A stretch of 64,000 bases of DNA, from positions 186,001-250,000 of the forward strand of contig NZ_JAUOPD010000001.1 of assembly GCF_030546745.1 (NCBI RefSeq), given 5' to 3'. Under the pieces are notes generated by a model, which searched no databases, was not told where the DNA came from, and was given only the letters and a program-made list of their open reading frames with translations. The DNA comes from Thalassotalea sp. 1_MG-2023. Lineage in GTDB: Bacteria > Pseudomonadota > Gammaproteobacteria > Enterobacterales > Alteromonadaceae. The position numbers and the translations under genes are program-made. This document shows positions 1 through 8,813 of the stretch, in pieces (position 1 is the first letter of the stretch; each line of letters begins with the position of its first letter).

Positions 1-2392
1 AAGTAATGGTGCGTCTACGATCAACACGGCGAATTGAACTTGGACCAGCCGTTCGTACTATTTCAACTAATTCGCCCACAGGCTGAATACCAGCTTCTGG
101 TGTGTATAACGGAATGGCTGCGAGCTCTTCAGGAGAATCCCAGTCAGTAGAGCGTAGGAAAACATCAAGCCGTTTTTGACCATTAAAGTAATCACCAACA
201 TACATACCCGTACCTAATGCCCGTGAAATAGAAGCAACCTGCTGGCGTGTCCAACCCGCTTCTGCCACCCTTCGCTCATTGGGTAACATACGAAGTTCAG
301 GCTCTGCCAATGACAAGCCAGGAGTTGGTTGAATCTGAGCACCCGGAAGTGCTTGACTGACCGCACCAAAGCCAATACGAGCAGCGTTGAGTAATTCATC
401 CACTTCATTGCCTTGAATATCAATATCAATACGGCGACCACCACCTAGGTTGCCAAATAACTCTTCTTGGGAAGCAAAGGCTATGGTATCTGGAAAGCCG
501 GCAAGTACTTCACCGTTAATGACATTAATAATGTCTTTGATGCTATCAGATTCAGCAGCACGTCCACCCATAAAGCCAAAGTTACCAAAAAAACCAAGCC
601 ACGAATGTTCAATTTTGGGAGTTTTCTCTCCGGTTAAATAAGGCATTAATCGACGGTTTATTTCATCACTCATTTCTTCACGAGCAGCGGGGTAACTTTG
701 CCCCGGTGGAGGTAGTAAAAAGGCATTGAAAGAATTCTGGTTACCTTTGGGTAAGTAATCCACTTTCGGGAAAAGTAAGTAACTGCCAGCAAATGAAAAT
801 AACATTAAGCCAAACACCCAAGCATAGCGCTTTTGCGGTGTTGAGGTGATGTTCATGATCGTTTGGGTAATGTTTTGCCACCAGCGTTCGTGAGGATCAT
901 CAGCATTCACTTCTTTTAACAAACGACGTGCTGCAGTAGGTAAGACCGTCACAGCAATGAGTAGTGAGGCGACGATAGCAACAGCAATGGTGATGGCTAG
1001 GTCGGCAAAGAGTTGACCGGAGACTTCTTCTAAAAACACAATGGGTAAAAATATTGCCACGGTGGTTGCTGTAGACGACATTAATGCTCCCCACACTTGT
1101 GTGGTGCCTTTAAAGGAAGCTTGGTGAGCATCTTCGCCTTTTTCACGTAGGCGTACGATATTTTCCAGTACGACAATGGCGGCATCAAGCACCATACCTA
1201 CAGCAAACGCCAAACCTGCCATCGAAATAATGTTCAATGTGCGGCCTGCGCTATACATCACCACGAGAGTAACAATTAACGAGATAGGAATAGCAATAGC
1301 AACGATCAATGTTGCTCTGAACTTACGTAAGAACCACCACAATACGATAACAGCAAGGAAAATTCCGAGCAGTAAATTGTTTTTTACCAGACTCATTGAA
1401 CGACCAATGTAGATGGTTTCATCATACATTTGGATTAATTCTAAGTTTGCGCGTTTGAGTGGCCCTTCGTTAAGTTCTTTCATGGCAGCTTGTAGGCCTT
1501 CCATGACTTGGATCACGTTGACACCTTGCTCAACTTGCGCATTCATAGCAATTGCTGGTTCGCCATCAAGCGTAAGAATACCGGTGCGATCTGATAGTGT
1601 TAATGCCACATCAGCAACATCTTTTAATAAGATAGGCTGACCATCGCGCCAATCTAACACCATGTTTTGTAATTGATCTACGCCGTATTTACCTGAAAAA
1701 CGTAGGGTGTATTTACGTCGACCAATTTCATTAAAACCGCCAGATGTATCACTGTTGTTTGTCAGCGTTGAAGCAATCTCAGGCACATTAAGCCCTAAAT
1801 TTGCAGCTTTATACGGATCAAAGGTGATACGTAACTCTGTAGGCAAGCCGCCAAAGGCATTCGTTTGAGAAATACCTTCCACACGTTCTAAACGTGTTTG
1901 TATGATTTCTTCGACATAATCTTGATACGAGACGATATCGCGGGTGTTACCTTCGGTAGGTTTTACTGCAAACCAAGCAATGGCTTCGAACGTACTTGCA
2001 CCACCTACCGCAATAGTCGGTTCATTCGCATCAGGAGGATAGAAGGGCACTTGATTAAGCGCATTCATGACATCAATTAACGCACGTTCTAAATTGATAC
2101 CCGTTTTGTAACGCAGGGTAATACTACCTTGACCTTGATTTGAGCTTGATTCAAGCAATTCTAACCCTTGCAAGCCCTTTAATACGTCTTCTTGGCGCTC
2201 AATGATCTCAGCTTCTATTTCTTCTGGCGCAGCTGCTCGCCAGCTGGTAGAAATAACAATTTGTGGCTGACTAATTTCTGGTGTTAGTTGTATCGGTAAT
2301 TTGAATAAACTGATCGCGCCAAATAAAGCTATCAGTAACACAGCGACAACAACCGCTGTTGGGTTTCTAAGTGATGCGGACGTTAAGGTCAT
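1..2392 (-). CDS. RND-family efflux permease (AcrB-like), 3' end outside window
   Basis: Inner-membrane proton-driven efflux pump subunit of the AcrB/HAE type. The window holds the first 797 residues and the gene runs off the left edge. The translation opens with a short cytoplasmic stretch and TM1, followed by the periplasmic porter part. TM4 reads VGMVLDAAIVVLEN around residues 399-411. Asp403 matches the first Asp of the AcrB proton-relay pair; the second is Ala404, an arrangement also found in CusA-type pumps. The start lies 2 nt after the stop of the adaptor gene, so the two form one leftward operon. The substrate cannot be told from the sequence, and no outer-membrane channel gene is visible. 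Confidence 0.93.
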   Translation of the reverse strand, partial: MTLTSASLRNPTAVVVAVLLIALFGAISLFKLPIQLTPEISQPQIVISTSWRAAAPEEIEAEIIERQEDVLKGLQGLELLESSSNQGQGSITLRYKTGINLERALIDVMNALNQVPFYPPDANEPTIAVGGASTFEAIAWFAVKPTEGNTRDIVSYQDYVEEIIQTRLERVEGISQTNAFGGLPTELRITFDPYKAANLGLNVPEIASTLTNNSDTSGGFNEIGRRKYTLRFSGKYGVDQLQNMVLDWRDGQPILLKDVADVALTLSDRTGILTLDGEPAIAMNAQVEQGVNVIQVMEGLQAAMKELNEGPLKRANLELIQMYDETIYIGRSMSLVKNNLLLGIFLAVIVLWWFLRKFRATLIVAIAIPISLIVTLVVMYSAGRTLNIISMAGLAFAVGMVLDAAIVVLENIVRLREKGEDAHQASFKGTTQVWGALMSSTATTVAIFLPIVFLEEVSGQLFADLAITIAVAIVASLLIAVTVLPTAARRLLKEVNADDPHERWWQNITQTIMNITSTPQKRYAWVFGLMLFSFAGSYLLFPKVDYLPKGNQNSFNAFLLPPPGQSYPAAREEMSDEINRRLMPYLTGEKTPKIEHSWLGFFGNFGFMGGRAAESDSIKDIINVINGEVLAGFPDTIAFASQEELFGNLGGGRRIDIDIQGNEVDELLNAARIGFGAVSQALPGAQIQPTPGLSLAEPELRMLPNERRVAEAGWTRQQVASISRALGTGMYVGDYFNGQKRLDVFLRSTDWDSPEELAAIPLYTPEAGIQPVGELVEIVRTAGPSSIRRVDRRRTIT

Positions 2393-2394
2393 GA

Positions 2395-3492
2395 TTATTT
2401 CTCCGCAGCGGCAGTGCCTGAAACAAGTGCATGATTGTTATCTTTTATGTTGACAGCTTGACCTGGCTGTAAACGCTCGGCGCCACGAATGATCACTAAA
2501 TCACCTGCTTTAACATCACCAACTACTTCTAATAATTCGTTTTGACTGATACCAATAGTGACCGGTACTTGTCGAGCCGTGTTATTATCATCAACAATAA
2601 AAATAGAGGTTTGATTGCGTCTTAATACTAATGCATCTCTTGGTACGGCAAGGGTTTCTTTGCTTTCGCCTGTTGCAACAGCGGCTTTTATATCTAGTCC
2701 TATTGGCCAATCTAAGTGGGTCATATCTAAGCGAACTTCCATCAAGTGAGAGCGAGAGTCAGCAACAGGAATAAGTGATTTGATCGCTGCTTGACCTTCA
2801 CCTAAAGGCGACTTGATTGCCAGCGTGTTACTTTGTTTTAAAAAGCGATATGCGGTTAAAGGGGCAAATAACGAAGCTTCAACATTGGCGGTTTCAACAA
2901 GTTGTATAATGGCATTACCGTTATTAACAAACTCACCTTGGTTACTTAAACGTTTGGCAACAATTCCATCGAAAGGTGCGCGTAATTTTGTATAGGCAAG
3001 GTCTTGTTCTATTTGCGATAATCTCGCTTTTGCTGCCGCTAAACGAGCTTTAGCTTGGCTGAAACTAGCAGCGGTTTCTTCTAAAGATTGCTGCGCGATT
3101 AATTTTTGTTTTACAAGAGACTCTTTTCGGGTACTTTCCGACCGTTGAAATTCAAGCGTTGCTTTTGCATCTGCTACGTTCGCTTTGGCTTCTTGTCGCT
3201 GTAGCTTGAGTGGTTTGTCGTCAAGTTGTGCAATGACATCACCTTGTTTTACCTCAGCACCTAAGTCGGCAAGCTGTAATAATCGACCTGATACATTGGC
3301 GGCAATATTGGAGTTATTCCTACTTACCACAGAGCCTGATACCCAAGCCACAGGTGATAATGTTGTGCTTTTTACTTCTATTACGTTGACATTGGCAGCG
3401 CGCCCTTGAAAAGCTTGAGATGAAACAGAAAGAAAAAATAATGGTAGTAAAAGCCCACCAGTGAGTACTTTAGAAAAGTGAAGTAAATTCAT
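2395..3492 (-). CDS. RND efflux periplasmic adaptor (membrane fusion protein, HlyD/AcrA family)
   Basis: Periplasmic adaptor that links the RND permease at its 3' side to an outer-membrane channel. The N-terminus is a cleavable signal sequence ending near SQAFQG. The order is a first lipoyl half, a coiled-coil hairpin (residues about 95-165, rich in A, K, Q and E), a second lipoyl half with the motif LRAPFDGIVAKR, then beta-barrel and membrane-proximal domains. The ATG at 3492 is chosen; a TTG four codons upstream (3504) is possible, and neither has a clear Shine-Dalgarno. The stop is 2 nt before the permease start, which suggests translational coupling. Confidence 0.92.
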   Translation of the reverse strand: MNLLHFSKVLTGGLLLPLFFLSVSSQAFQGRAANVNVIEVKSTTLSPVAWVSGSVVSRNNSNIAANVSGRLLQLADLGAEVKQGDVIAQLDDKPLKLQRQEAKANVADAKATLEFQRSESTRKESLVKQKLIAQQSLEETAASFSQAKARLAAAKARLSQIEQDLAYTKLRAPFDGIVAKRLSNQGEFVNNGNAIIQLVETANVEASLFAPLTAYRFLKQSNTLAIKSPLGEGQAAIKSLIPVADSRSHLMEVRLDMTHLDWPIGLDIKAAVATGESKETLAVPRDALVLRRNQTSIFIVDDNNTARQVPVTIGISQNELLEVVGDVKAGDLVIIRGAERLQPGQAVNIKDNNHALVSGTAAAEK

Positions 3493-3631
3493 TGTTAATG
3501 ACAACTTATTTGTTATTGTTAGCGCTATGAAGGAAAGCTAACATCGTTAAAATTATGTCCCTATCGATGAAATTAGTTCAAATGTTTACTTGGCCAATAA
3601 GCAGTCGAAATAATTTCATCTTAACCGTGCG

Positions 3632-3667
3632 ATGCCAAATATGTTGGTTATCAAGCGTATTTGGCAT
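3632..3667. repeat. Inverted repeat between peptidase and efflux operon
   Basis: A 10-bp perfect inverted repeat (ATGCCAAATA at 3632-3641, TATTTGGCAT at 3658-3667) with a 16-nt loop, 28 nt past the stop of the leftward peptidase gene. No U-tract follows on either strand, so it is not a standard intrinsic terminator. It could be a weak terminator, an RNA 3'-end stabiliser or an operator for the efflux operon. Confidence 0.5.
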
Positions 3668-3694
3668 TTAAGAACTTATGGTTTAGCACGCAAC

Positions 3695-4765
3695 TTATCG
3701 CGTTAAGTATAGCTCAGGTTTACTGAGAACTTCAGTTAAAACCGTAACATTTTGTGATAACTGTTGAGCGAGTCTACCTGGAAATAAGCGGTTGATGGTA
3801 TCAAGTTGGTCAAATTTTGTGTGCCACATTTTACCCCACTGTTTTTCATCATCTCGCTGACAGGCGGTTTTAGTTGATTGTTCAAAACAATCCCAAGTTT
3901 CGCTATGTGTGGTTTGAGAATAGCCATCAAAACCAGCTTCACCGTTTATGGTGAAATTTGTCGACTCAACGTAAGCGATGGGAATACCAGCACAAGCAAA
4001 GGGTGCATGATCAGACCATTCGCCTGTTACGCCTTCAGGGTAGCCAGGGTAAGCAGGATGAATTGTATATTTATGCTGCTCACCTAGTTTTTTTTCTGAA
4101 GCTGTTAATAATGCATCTCGAATGGTGGTTTCACTGTTAAAGGGTATATCATCGGTAGCGCATTTATAAGGTGAGGTATGCGCACTGTGAACATAAGTAA
4201 TATCACCACCGGCAATAGTGTCAAAATTGATCATTCCGATCACTTGTGACAGTGCTTCTGGTTGCTGTGTTAGTTGTTTGACATAATGCTTTGAGCCTTT
4301 TAAGCCGTTTTCTTCTGCACCAAAAGCAATAAATCGAATATTAATTTTTGGTTGGTTGCTAAGCTCGGCAATATTTTTAGCAATCGCTAACATAGCAGCG
4401 ACACCCGCACCGTTATCAATTGCGCCTAATGAGCCTTTACTTGCCGCAGTAGAGTCGTAATGCGCAGCTAATATGATGGTTTTTTCTGCGTTAGGTGCGC
4501 TATCAACAATGACATTGGCTGAATCTTGCAATAAGCCGAAGGTGAAGGTTTGTTTTACGGGTTGATAACCCATGGAGCGGAAAGTATTAACAATAAAATC
4601 AGCGGTTTTTTTCTCTTCGGCGGTGCCTGCCTCTCTTGCACCAATACCTTTTGTGCCAGATATTAATTCAAGATACTGATAGACTTCACTTTTATTTTCG
4701 TTGTTTGCAATCGTCGATAGCGATACCGTCATTAATGCAGCTGCTAACAAATGTTTAGATCCCAC
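3695..4765 (-). CDS. Exported M28-family zinc aminopeptidase (Iap-like)
   Basis: Probable secreted or periplasmic di-zinc exopeptidase of family M28, near the Iap (alkaline phosphatase isozyme conversion) group. The expected metal-site motifs are present in order: AAHYDST (His/Asp), GAIDNGAG (bridging Asp), FGAEENGLKGS (catalytic Glu plus zinc Glu), MINFDT (Asp) and WSDHAPFACAGIP (His). Four Cys in the C-terminal half may form disulfides. The GTG at 4765 is preferred because it gives a compact signal peptide (GSKHLLAAALMTVSLSTIA) and has GGAAAA upstream. The longer frame from ATG 4828 or 4816 adds a polar leader without a ribosome site and encloses one copy of a promoter-region direct repeat. 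Transcribed alone, divergently from the peroxidase gene. Confidence 0.82.
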   Translation of the reverse strand: MGSKHLLAAALMTVSLSTIANNENKSEVYQYLELISGTKGIGAREAGTAEEKKTADFIVNTFRSMGYQPVKQTFTFGLLQDSANVIVDSAPNAEKTIILAAHYDSTAASKGSLGAIDNGAGVAAMLAIAKNIAELSNQPKINIRFIAFGAEENGLKGSKHYVKQLTQQPEALSQVIGMINFDTIAGGDITYVHSAHTSPYKCATDDIPFNSETTIRDALLTASEKKLGEQHKYTIHPAYPGYPEGVTGEWSDHAPFACAGIPIAYVESTNFTINGEAGFDGYSQTTHSETWDCFEQSTKTACQRDDEKQWGKMWHTKFDQLDTINRLFPGRLAQQLSQNVTVLTEVLSKPELYLTR

Positions 4766-4788
4766 AATGATTTTCCATAAATGATTGA

Positions 4789-4851
4789 AGATAAAATGAT
4801 TGTACTTGATTTCCATACAAAAAAGCATGGTAATTTAGATAAAATGATTGT
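4789..4851. repeat. 15-bp direct repeats upstream of the peptidase gene
   Basis: The 15-mer AGATAAAATGATTGT occurs perfectly at 4789-4803 and again at 4837-4851, 48 bp apart. Both copies lie between the divergent peptidase and glutathione peroxidase genes if the peptidase starts at 4765. They may be paired binding sites for a regulator, or a small local duplication. Confidence 0.6.
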
Positions 4852-4927
4852 GCCTGTTTAGCAGTGTGCTACTGTTTAATTTCAGTGTAGAGTTTGGCAG
4901 CTTATAGTTAAGGCAGGGAGTTGTGTG

Positions 4928-5488
4928 ATGAAAAAGTTAATTGTTGGGTTGTTATTGTGTTTTGGCGTTCATGTAAGTGCCGCTGAAGAAGAGTTCGCGT
5001 CAACGAGTTGTCCTGATTACCTTAAAACGACTAAACAAAAATTATATTCATCGAAATCAGTCAATCTTTGCGAGCTAACGCAAGGCAAGCCTGTGCTAAT
5101 TGTGAATACGGCGAGTAATTGTGGTTATACACCTCATTTTAAAAAACTTGAAGCCATTCATCAGAAGTATCAAGATCAAGGGTTGGTTGTGATTGGTTTT
5201 CCTTCCGACGATTTTTTCCAAGAAGAAGATGATGAAAAAGACACAGCTAAGGTATGTTACGTTAACTATGGCGTTACCTTTACTATGCTATCGACAAGTT
5301 CAGTAAGAGGAAGCGATGCTAACGATGTGTTTCAATATTTATCAGAACACGCTACCTCGCCGAAGTGGAATTTTTATAAATATCTTGTTGATGCTAATGG
5401 GGAAACAGTGAAAGCGTTTAGCCCAAAAGTTGCGCCTGACAGCCAAGAGTTTATTACTGCGCTTGAAGCAACGTTATCTACAGAGTAA
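4928..5488 (+). CDS. Exported glutathione peroxidase (thioredoxin-fold, Cys type)
   Basis: Thiol peroxidase of the glutathione peroxidase family that reduces hydroperoxides. A signal peptide (about residues 1-19, ending VSAAE) predicts a periplasmic location. The active-site segment NTASNCGYTPHFKKLE carries the peroxidatic cysteine (Cys65), and the conserved KWNFYKYL segment holds the Trp-Asn pair. The usual FPCNQF block, which supplies the catalytic Gln, reads FPSDDFFQEE. The ATG at 4928 has GGAG 7 nt upstream; the GTG immediately before it is less likely. The gene is close to but not overlapping the MltA-like gene. Confidence 0.88.
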   Translation: MKKLIVGLLLCFGVHVSAAEEEFASTSCPDYLKTTKQKLYSSKSVNLCELTQGKPVLIVNTASNCGYTPHFKKLEAIHQKYQDQGLVVIGFPSDDFFQEEDDEKDTAKVCYVNYGVTFTMLSTSSVRGSDANDVFQYLSEHATSPKWNFYKYLVDANGETVKAFSPKVAPDSQEFITALEATLSTE

Positions 5489-5578
5489 TGTTATCAGTAT
5501 TAACCACCGACATTGTTCGTGATAATTGAACATTGTCGGCTACCATCATGTCATTCCGTTTTAATAAGTGAAGTAAAA

Positions 5579-6655
5579 TTGAAATACCTTTTCATCTTGC
5601 TATGTATGTCTCTATCTGCACATGCACAATTTATACTAGACAAGCAACCAAAGCTTTCCGGAGAGTTCTCTGTATCTGCTAACGCGCTGTGCCAAGTTGC
5701 TACGAATACTTTGACGTATATGAAGCAGCAGCCAGATGATGCATTCGCCGTTCACGCGGGTAAACATGTTTTACCGCAAGCGAATTTATCACGGGTTAAA
5801 GAGACGTTAGCGTTTGTTTGCCAGCTAAAAAATAAGCCTCTTAATGCTCAGTTTTTAAAGCATCATTTTGACTTTTACCAATGGATCCCGGATAAAAAAA
5901 CCGCAAACATTTTAGCGGATAAAAGTACAAATGCGGTTAAAACACGGTTGTTAACGAATATCCCTAAAGATCAAATTTTGTTGACTAAGTATTACACGAA
6001 ATTGCTTGATGCTAGCCAAAATGCCACAAGCAAATACAATCAAGCGTTATATGCTTTACCTTATGACGAGCAAGGCTTAACTGAAGAACAAGCATTACAA
6101 AAACGCGATTCATTGACCCGTTTCCGTTATACACGACAAGATGTGATTGCTGGCGTTCTACGTGAGAAAAATCTCGCAAAGCCACTGGTGTGGTTAACAG
6201 AGGAAGCATTACATGATGTGTTGTTACAAGGCACTGGTGTAGTAGATGTTGATGGAAAACGCCGTTACTTTAATGTTCATCGAAACAATGGTATTAGCTA
6301 TGATTATACCTTAGGTAAACGAGAACAAGCACGTTACTGGTATTTTGCTGAAGTACCGAGTGTTTTGGGTTATGGCACCACGATTAAGAATAAAATTGTT
6401 ATCGATAAAAATGTAGCTTTTGCTGGTAACGTTAAGCAATTAGGTTTAGGAAAATTGTTTTTAATTCAAGTGGATAATGATAATAATCCGCAGTTACAGC
6501 TGGGTGTTTTAGCCGATCAGGGTGGTGCTTTCGATGATAATTTATTTCAATTAGATTGGTTAAAAGGTAGTTATTATGGTTGGCAAGACTACTACCAAGA
6601 AAATAAAGTTTATGCTGATTATGCTCACGCTTGGATATTACTTAAAAAGCAGTAA
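5579..6655 (+). CDS. MltA-like lytic transglycosylase (MltA plus 3D domains), periplasmic
   Basis: Predicted peptidoglycan-cleaving lytic transglycosylase. The segment around QDVIAGVL...LLQGTGVV matches the MltA core (AGAL...QGSG). The C-terminal LADQGGAFDDN...HAWILLK block aligns with the MltA 3D domain (ALDVGGAIKG...VWVLK) and keeps the catalytic-type Asp. A TTG at 5579 is chosen because translation from it gives a clean signal peptide, MKYLFILLCMSLSAHA-Q. The longer frame from 5513 adds 22 residues with no signal character. Unlike E. coli MltA there is no lipobox cysteine, so the protein should be soluble in the periplasm. Identity is by motif reading only. Confidence 0.7.
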   Translation: MKYLFILLCMSLSAHAQFILDKQPKLSGEFSVSANALCQVATNTLTYMKQQPDDAFAVHAGKHVLPQANLSRVKETLAFVCQLKNKPLNAQFLKHHFDFYQWIPDKKTANILADKSTNAVKTRLLTNIPKDQILLTKYYTKLLDASQNATSKYNQALYALPYDEQGLTEEQALQKRDSLTRFRYTRQDVIAGVLREKNLAKPLVWLTEEALHDVLLQGTGVVDVDGKRRYFNVHRNNGISYDYTLGKREQARYWYFAEVPSVLGYGTTIKNKIVIDKNVAFAGNVKQLGLGKLFLIQVDNDNNPQLQLGVLADQGGAFDDNLFQLDWLKGSYYGWQDYYQENKVYADYAHAWILLKKQ

Positions 6656-6683
6656 TATTCATTAAAATCTTTAGTGCTATTGA

Positions 6684-6717
6684 CGTATTTGAACTGTAAA
6701 AACAACGGTCAAATACG
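6684..6717. terminator. Hairpin between convergent genes
   Basis: CGTATTTGA (6684-6692) pairs with TCAAATACG (6709-6717); the inner CTGT/ACGG extends the stem after one bulged base, leaving an AAAAACA loop. It sits between the MltA-like gene (ends 6655) and the convergent nucleotide-sugar dehydratase gene (ends 6745). There is no strong U-tract, so it is a probable weak bidirectional terminator. Confidence 0.5.
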
Positions 6718-6744
6718 CATTATTAATGGCAAGTTGGGGGTTGG

Positions 6745-8706
6745 TTACATAGCTACCGAGTGTTGCTTAGTATCTGCTGTTAGTGGCTCAGATGCATTAT
6801 TATTTTGTTGGTTAAACTTGGCATTGCCTGAACTTCCTTGGTGTTGCGCTGTTTTTAGTTCAGGGGTGTAATCTAACGGTGCGGCAAGTAAAATTTCACG
6901 AAGTTTAGCGGTGTCTTCAGCGCGCATAGCATCATTAATATCATTTAATATTCGGTTGACATCTGGCCAACAAATTGAGCGCTCATTTGCCGTTAGTATA
7001 CGTTGATGCTTTGTCGGTTTTGCGTGGTCATCAATAAGCAATTCTTCATAAAGTTTTTCGCCTGGTCTTAAGCCACTATATTGAATGGTGATATCGCCGT
7101 GCGGATTTTGTTCATCTTTAATCGTTAAGCCCATCAAATGAGTGATGTTGTACGCTAAATCGACAATTTTTACGGGCTCACCCATATCTAATACAAAAAC
7201 ATCACCACCGGCCCCCATCGCACCTGCTTGGATCACTAACTGGGCGGCTTCCGGTATGGTCATAAAGTAACGAATAATATCAGGGTGTGTAATGGTAATT
7301 GGCCCGCCTGCACGTATTTGTTTTTTAAATAAAGGCACTACAGAGCCTGATGAGCCTAATACATTGCCAAAACGTACCATGACAAACCGCGTGTTGTGAT
7401 CCCGTGGCGCGAGAGATTGCAAAATTAATTCTGCTAATCGCTTTGTCGCTCCCATAACATTGGTGGGTCTAACGGCTTTATCTGTTGATATTAAAACGAA
7501 GGTTTCAACGTCGCAGTAAATTGCAGCTTGCGCGATTTCATAAGTGCCTAATACATTATTTGAAATGCCCGCCATAACATTATGCTCAACTAGCGGCACA
7601 TGTTTGTATGCTGCGGCATGATAAATAGTTTGTACTTTTTCACTGTGAAAAATACTGCTCATTAACATGCCATTTTGTACATTGCCTATAAGGGGAATTA
7701 ATGGGATGTCGCTGCTAATCTCTTGTAAATAGACGCTGAGTTCTTGGTTTATCTCATATAAAAAGGCTTCGCTGACATCAAGTAAAATTAATTTTTTGGG
7801 TTTCTGATGAATAATTTGTCTACACAGTTCTTTACCGATTGAACCACCTGCACCTGAAACCATCACCACTTTATTGTAAATATTGGCGCTAAGTAATTCA
7901 GGGATAGGCTCTACTGGCTCTCTGCCCAATAATTCAGTAATGGATACTTCGCGAAGTTGATCTATTTTTCGTTTACCAGAAACAATATCAGCCATTGCAG
8001 GAATTGCTAACAGTTCTAAGGCGTGAGGCTCAATCGCACCAACAATTTCTTGCATACGTGCTTGCCCTACATTAGAAATGGCAATTAACACTTTAAACTG
8101 CCCGTATTGCTTAATAAGTTTCTCAATATGGGTTAGTGAATAAATGTTTAACCCGACAACTTCTCTGCCATGGTAACGGCTTTTTTCGTCTATAAAGGCG
8201 ACGGGTTGATATTGGTGACCGGCTAGTAAAGTATTGGCAAGTTGTCTGCCTGTGCTGCCTGCACCGTAAATTACCACGGCTTCGCGTTCATCAAACAACT
8301 TGTGATTGGTGATCACTCCAATCACGGCTCGGGCGCCAGCGATAAAACTTGCAGCAAGTACGAAAAATACAATCGGCACAGATCTTGGTACAAAAGCACC
8401 ATAAAATAAGCCAGATAAGTAAAATAGCAGGGTTGAGAAACCAAGAATACCGATCACTTTTAACGTTGAACGAGCATTGAAATAACGGACTACTGAGCGA
8501 TAAACCCCCATAAAATAAAAGGCTAACATAGTGCCAATGCCCACTTGAATGAACACCGCCCACTCTGGCCAATCGAAGGAAATATTAGACGCGCCTAAAC
8601 GTAGCAAATAAGCAAGAAAAAATGCTACCCCTAGGGCGGTTATATCGTAAGCAAGCGCAAGTAAAAGTTTTGCTGAACTTGGAATTAAATCTATTTTTCT
8701 TATCAT
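6745..8706 (-). CDS. pglF: Membrane UDP-GlcNAc 4,6-dehydratase (PglF/WbpM/CapD family)
   Basis: Nucleotide-sugar 4,6-dehydratase making UDP-4-keto-6-deoxy-GlcNAc, the first step to di-N-acetylbacillosamine. At 653 residues it has the long WbpM/PglF architecture: four TM helices (about residues 10-130), a CoA-binding-like Rossmann domain (VVIYGAGSTGRQ) and a second Rossmann catalytic domain (VSGAGGSIGKELC). The active-site segment is STDKAVRPTNVMGATKR, with Met replacing the usual Tyr of YxxxK as in membrane-type members. Context with aminotransferase, acetyltransferase and phosphoglycosyl transferase genes upstream on the same strand supports the PglF assignment over generic CapD. It lies 107 nt after the aminotransferase gene and is last in the leftward operon. 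Confidence 0.85.
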   Translation of the reverse strand: MIRKIDLIPSSAKLLLALAYDITALGVAFFLAYLLRLGASNISFDWPEWAVFIQVGIGTMLAFYFMGVYRSVVRYFNARSTLKVIGILGFSTLLFYLSGLFYGAFVPRSVPIVFFVLAASFIAGARAVIGVITNHKLFDEREAVVIYGAGSTGRQLANTLLAGHQYQPVAFIDEKSRYHGREVVGLNIYSLTHIEKLIKQYGQFKVLIAISNVGQARMQEIVGAIEPHALELLAIPAMADIVSGKRKIDQLREVSITELLGREPVEPIPELLSANIYNKVVMVSGAGGSIGKELCRQIIHQKPKKLILLDVSEAFLYEINQELSVYLQEISSDIPLIPLIGNVQNGMLMSSIFHSEKVQTIYHAAAYKHVPLVEHNVMAGISNNVLGTYEIAQAAIYCDVETFVLISTDKAVRPTNVMGATKRLAELILQSLAPRDHNTRFVMVRFGNVLGSSGSVVPLFKKQIRAGGPITITHPDIIRYFMTIPEAAQLVIQAGAMGAGGDVFVLDMGEPVKIVDLAYNITHLMGLTIKDEQNPHGDITIQYSGLRPGEKLYEELLIDDHAKPTKHQRILTANERSICWPDVNRILNDINDAMRAEDTAKLREILLAAPLDYTPELKTAQHQGSSGNAKFNQQNNNASEPLTADTKQHSVAM

Positions 8707-8813
8707 CGGGTCAAACCCTGTGTGCTGTATAAAATCAAATTTACACTTTTGTGCAATATAACTGGGTTATACACGCTTAAATGTTAACTTTTTGTTATAT
8801 TAACAGGATATTC

